This document shows, piece after piece, positions 5,495 to 6,068 of a stretch of 6,068 nucleotides of DNA. The translations under genes and the position numbers were made by a program. The DNA is from Bacteriovoracaceae bacterium UBA7695 (GTDB lineage Bacteria; Bdellovibrionota; Bacteriovoracia; Bacteriovoracales; Bacteriovoracaceae). Each line of letters begins with the position of its first letter. Position 1 is the first letter of the stretch. The notes beneath the pieces are model-generated. The model had not been told where the DNA came from and did not search any database. It saw only the letters and a program-made list of their open reading frames with translations. The stretch covers positions 1 through 6,068 of the forward strand of contig DLGL01000107.1 of NCBI GenBank assembly GCA_002482685.1, given 5' to 3'.

Positions 5495-6068
5495 TCACAT
5501 CGCTGCTTGCGTTTGACCAAAGTTAAATGTGTGGGCGGCCTGTTCAGGAAGAACTTGCTGATTCTCGGTTGAAGGATCATTTCCATAAGCTTGTTGCGCC
5601 TGTTGATTTTCTGCCATCGCCTGCTCCTGAAGCATTTGATCATAGTTTTGCTCAGCTACCATTTGCACCGGTGCTTCTGGTACTGCTTCATTCAACCCTT
5701 CGGGTTGAGTTCCCGCATTGGATTCATTATTTTCAGCTAGCTCTCTTTGAGAGTCTTCTTCGGCCATCTGTTGCTCTAATGTCGCTTCAGCCTTAAAGGT
5801 AAGTCGTGTTCCTTCTAAGGGGCCATTAGATAAACTCACAACATAAGAACCCTGACCTTCCTGATACATCATCCCGCTATAAAGCTCACCTTCATAATCG
5901 TATTCAAAAACGTTACCTGTCATTTCCGAGAATGAAACTGAGAGACCCTTCCCATCAGGTAGAGATACATCGAGAGATTCAATGACACCTTCATTAGTCG
6001 CAAGGCTTCCACTGAATTTATCGTTACTTAATCCCTGTTGCCATATTTTAGGGTTAATTACACCAGTT
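5495..6068 (-). CDS. Unrecognised protein, C-terminal part: two beta-rich repeats and Gln/Glu-rich tail
   Basis: I do not recognise this protein. The minus-strand frame is open from the window edge to the TGA at 5497-5495, giving 190 visible residues; its start lies outside. The ATG at 5923 is internal: it has no usable Shine-Dalgarno site, and the 48 residues before it continue the same fold. Visible residues 1-94 are rich in Gly, Ser and aromatic residues in a beta pattern and contain two related units (18-46 and 63-91) with the shared plan SG..EG..S..VSL. Residues 95-190 change abruptly to low complexity, with about 18 Gln and 14 Glu, one Arg and no Lys. This half is acidic and probably disordered, ending in HTFNFGQTQAAM. 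No membrane segment is visible. It could be a surface, scaffold or matrix-type protein; that is only a guess. It converges on etfA across the shared terminator. Confidence 0.75.
   Translation of the reverse strand, partial: TGVINPKIWQQGLSNDKFSGSLATNEGVIESLDVSLPDGKGLSVSFSEMTGNVFEYDYEGELYSGMMYQEGQGSYVVSLSNGPLEGTRLTFKAEATLEQQMAEEDSQRELAENNESNAGTQPEGLNEAVPEAPVQMVAEQNYDQMLQEQAMAENQQAQQAYGNDPSTENQQVLPEQAAHTFNFGQTQAAM
5795..6016 (-). repeat. Two diverged 29-residue protein repeats, period 45 residues
   Basis: Codons at 6016-5930 and 5881-5795 encode two similar 29-residue units. Both read aromatic-S-G, then E-G, then S-x-x-V-S-L-x-(D/N)-G, a following glycine, and end (L/V)-(S/T)-F. Compare SLDVSLPDG with SYVVSLSNG. 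The units are separated by 16 residues that include FEYDYEGEL. The match is at protein level only; the DNA copies have diverged, so this is an old duplication of a beta-sheet unit. Confidence 0.6.

Noticed and set aside
5692..5708. Perfect 7-bp hairpin with a 3-base loop (TCAACCC/GGGTTGA)
   Set aside because: It lies inside a coding region with no T-tract; probably chance.
5527..5796. Plus-strand open frame opposite the Gln/Glu-rich tail
   Set aside because: It is complementary to low-complexity codons of the minus-strand gene and shows no protein-like features.

Overview
The window looks like ordinary chromosomal DNA from an AT-rich Gram-negative bacterium. It carries an outer-membrane beta-barrel protein, a small CG(V/L)KG-type lipoprotein, and an ETF-linked fatty-acid oxidation set. 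A deoxynucleoside kinase is also present, and in Gram-negatives that gene is patchy. Together these suggest the Bdellovibrionota, probably the low-GC Bacteriovorax/Peredibacter side. This placement rests on gene style and base composition only; nothing in the window fixes it.

Layout. At the left edge (1-83) a perfect 24-bp inverted repeat surrounds a 35-nt AT-rich loop. Its left arm seems to contain the ribosome-binding site and start codon of a gene that runs leftward out of the window. Next comes a deoxynucleoside kinase on the minus strand (766 to 92). A 100 to 120-bp divergent intergenic region follows, with candidate promoters and a 12-bp palindrome. From 887 to 5447 six plus-strand genes are packed with gaps of 27 bp or less, or with overlaps. 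In order they are a two-domain secreted beta-barrel protein, a 51-aa lipoprotein with a TTG start, folK, an MCAD-like acyl-CoA dehydrogenase, etfB and etfA. A strong intrinsic terminator (5451-5481) closes the run. On the minus strand, converging on that terminator, lies the C-terminal part of a protein whose start is outside the window. It has two beta-rich repeats followed by a long Gln/Glu-rich tail.

How the genes work together. The acyl-CoA dehydrogenase reduces its FAD by oxidising acyl-CoA and passes electrons to the EtfAB heterodimer, which normally delivers them through ETF:quinone oxidoreductase (not in the window) to the respiratory chain. The first two genes of the run are cell-envelope proteins and folK makes folate, so the run mixes envelope, cofactor and catabolic functions.

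I see no CRISPR array, transposase, tRNA, rRNA, phage gene or defence system. The points most worth a second look are the start-sequestering inverted repeat at the left edge, the overlapping TTG-start lipoprotein gene, and the repeat-plus-disordered-tail protein at the right edge.
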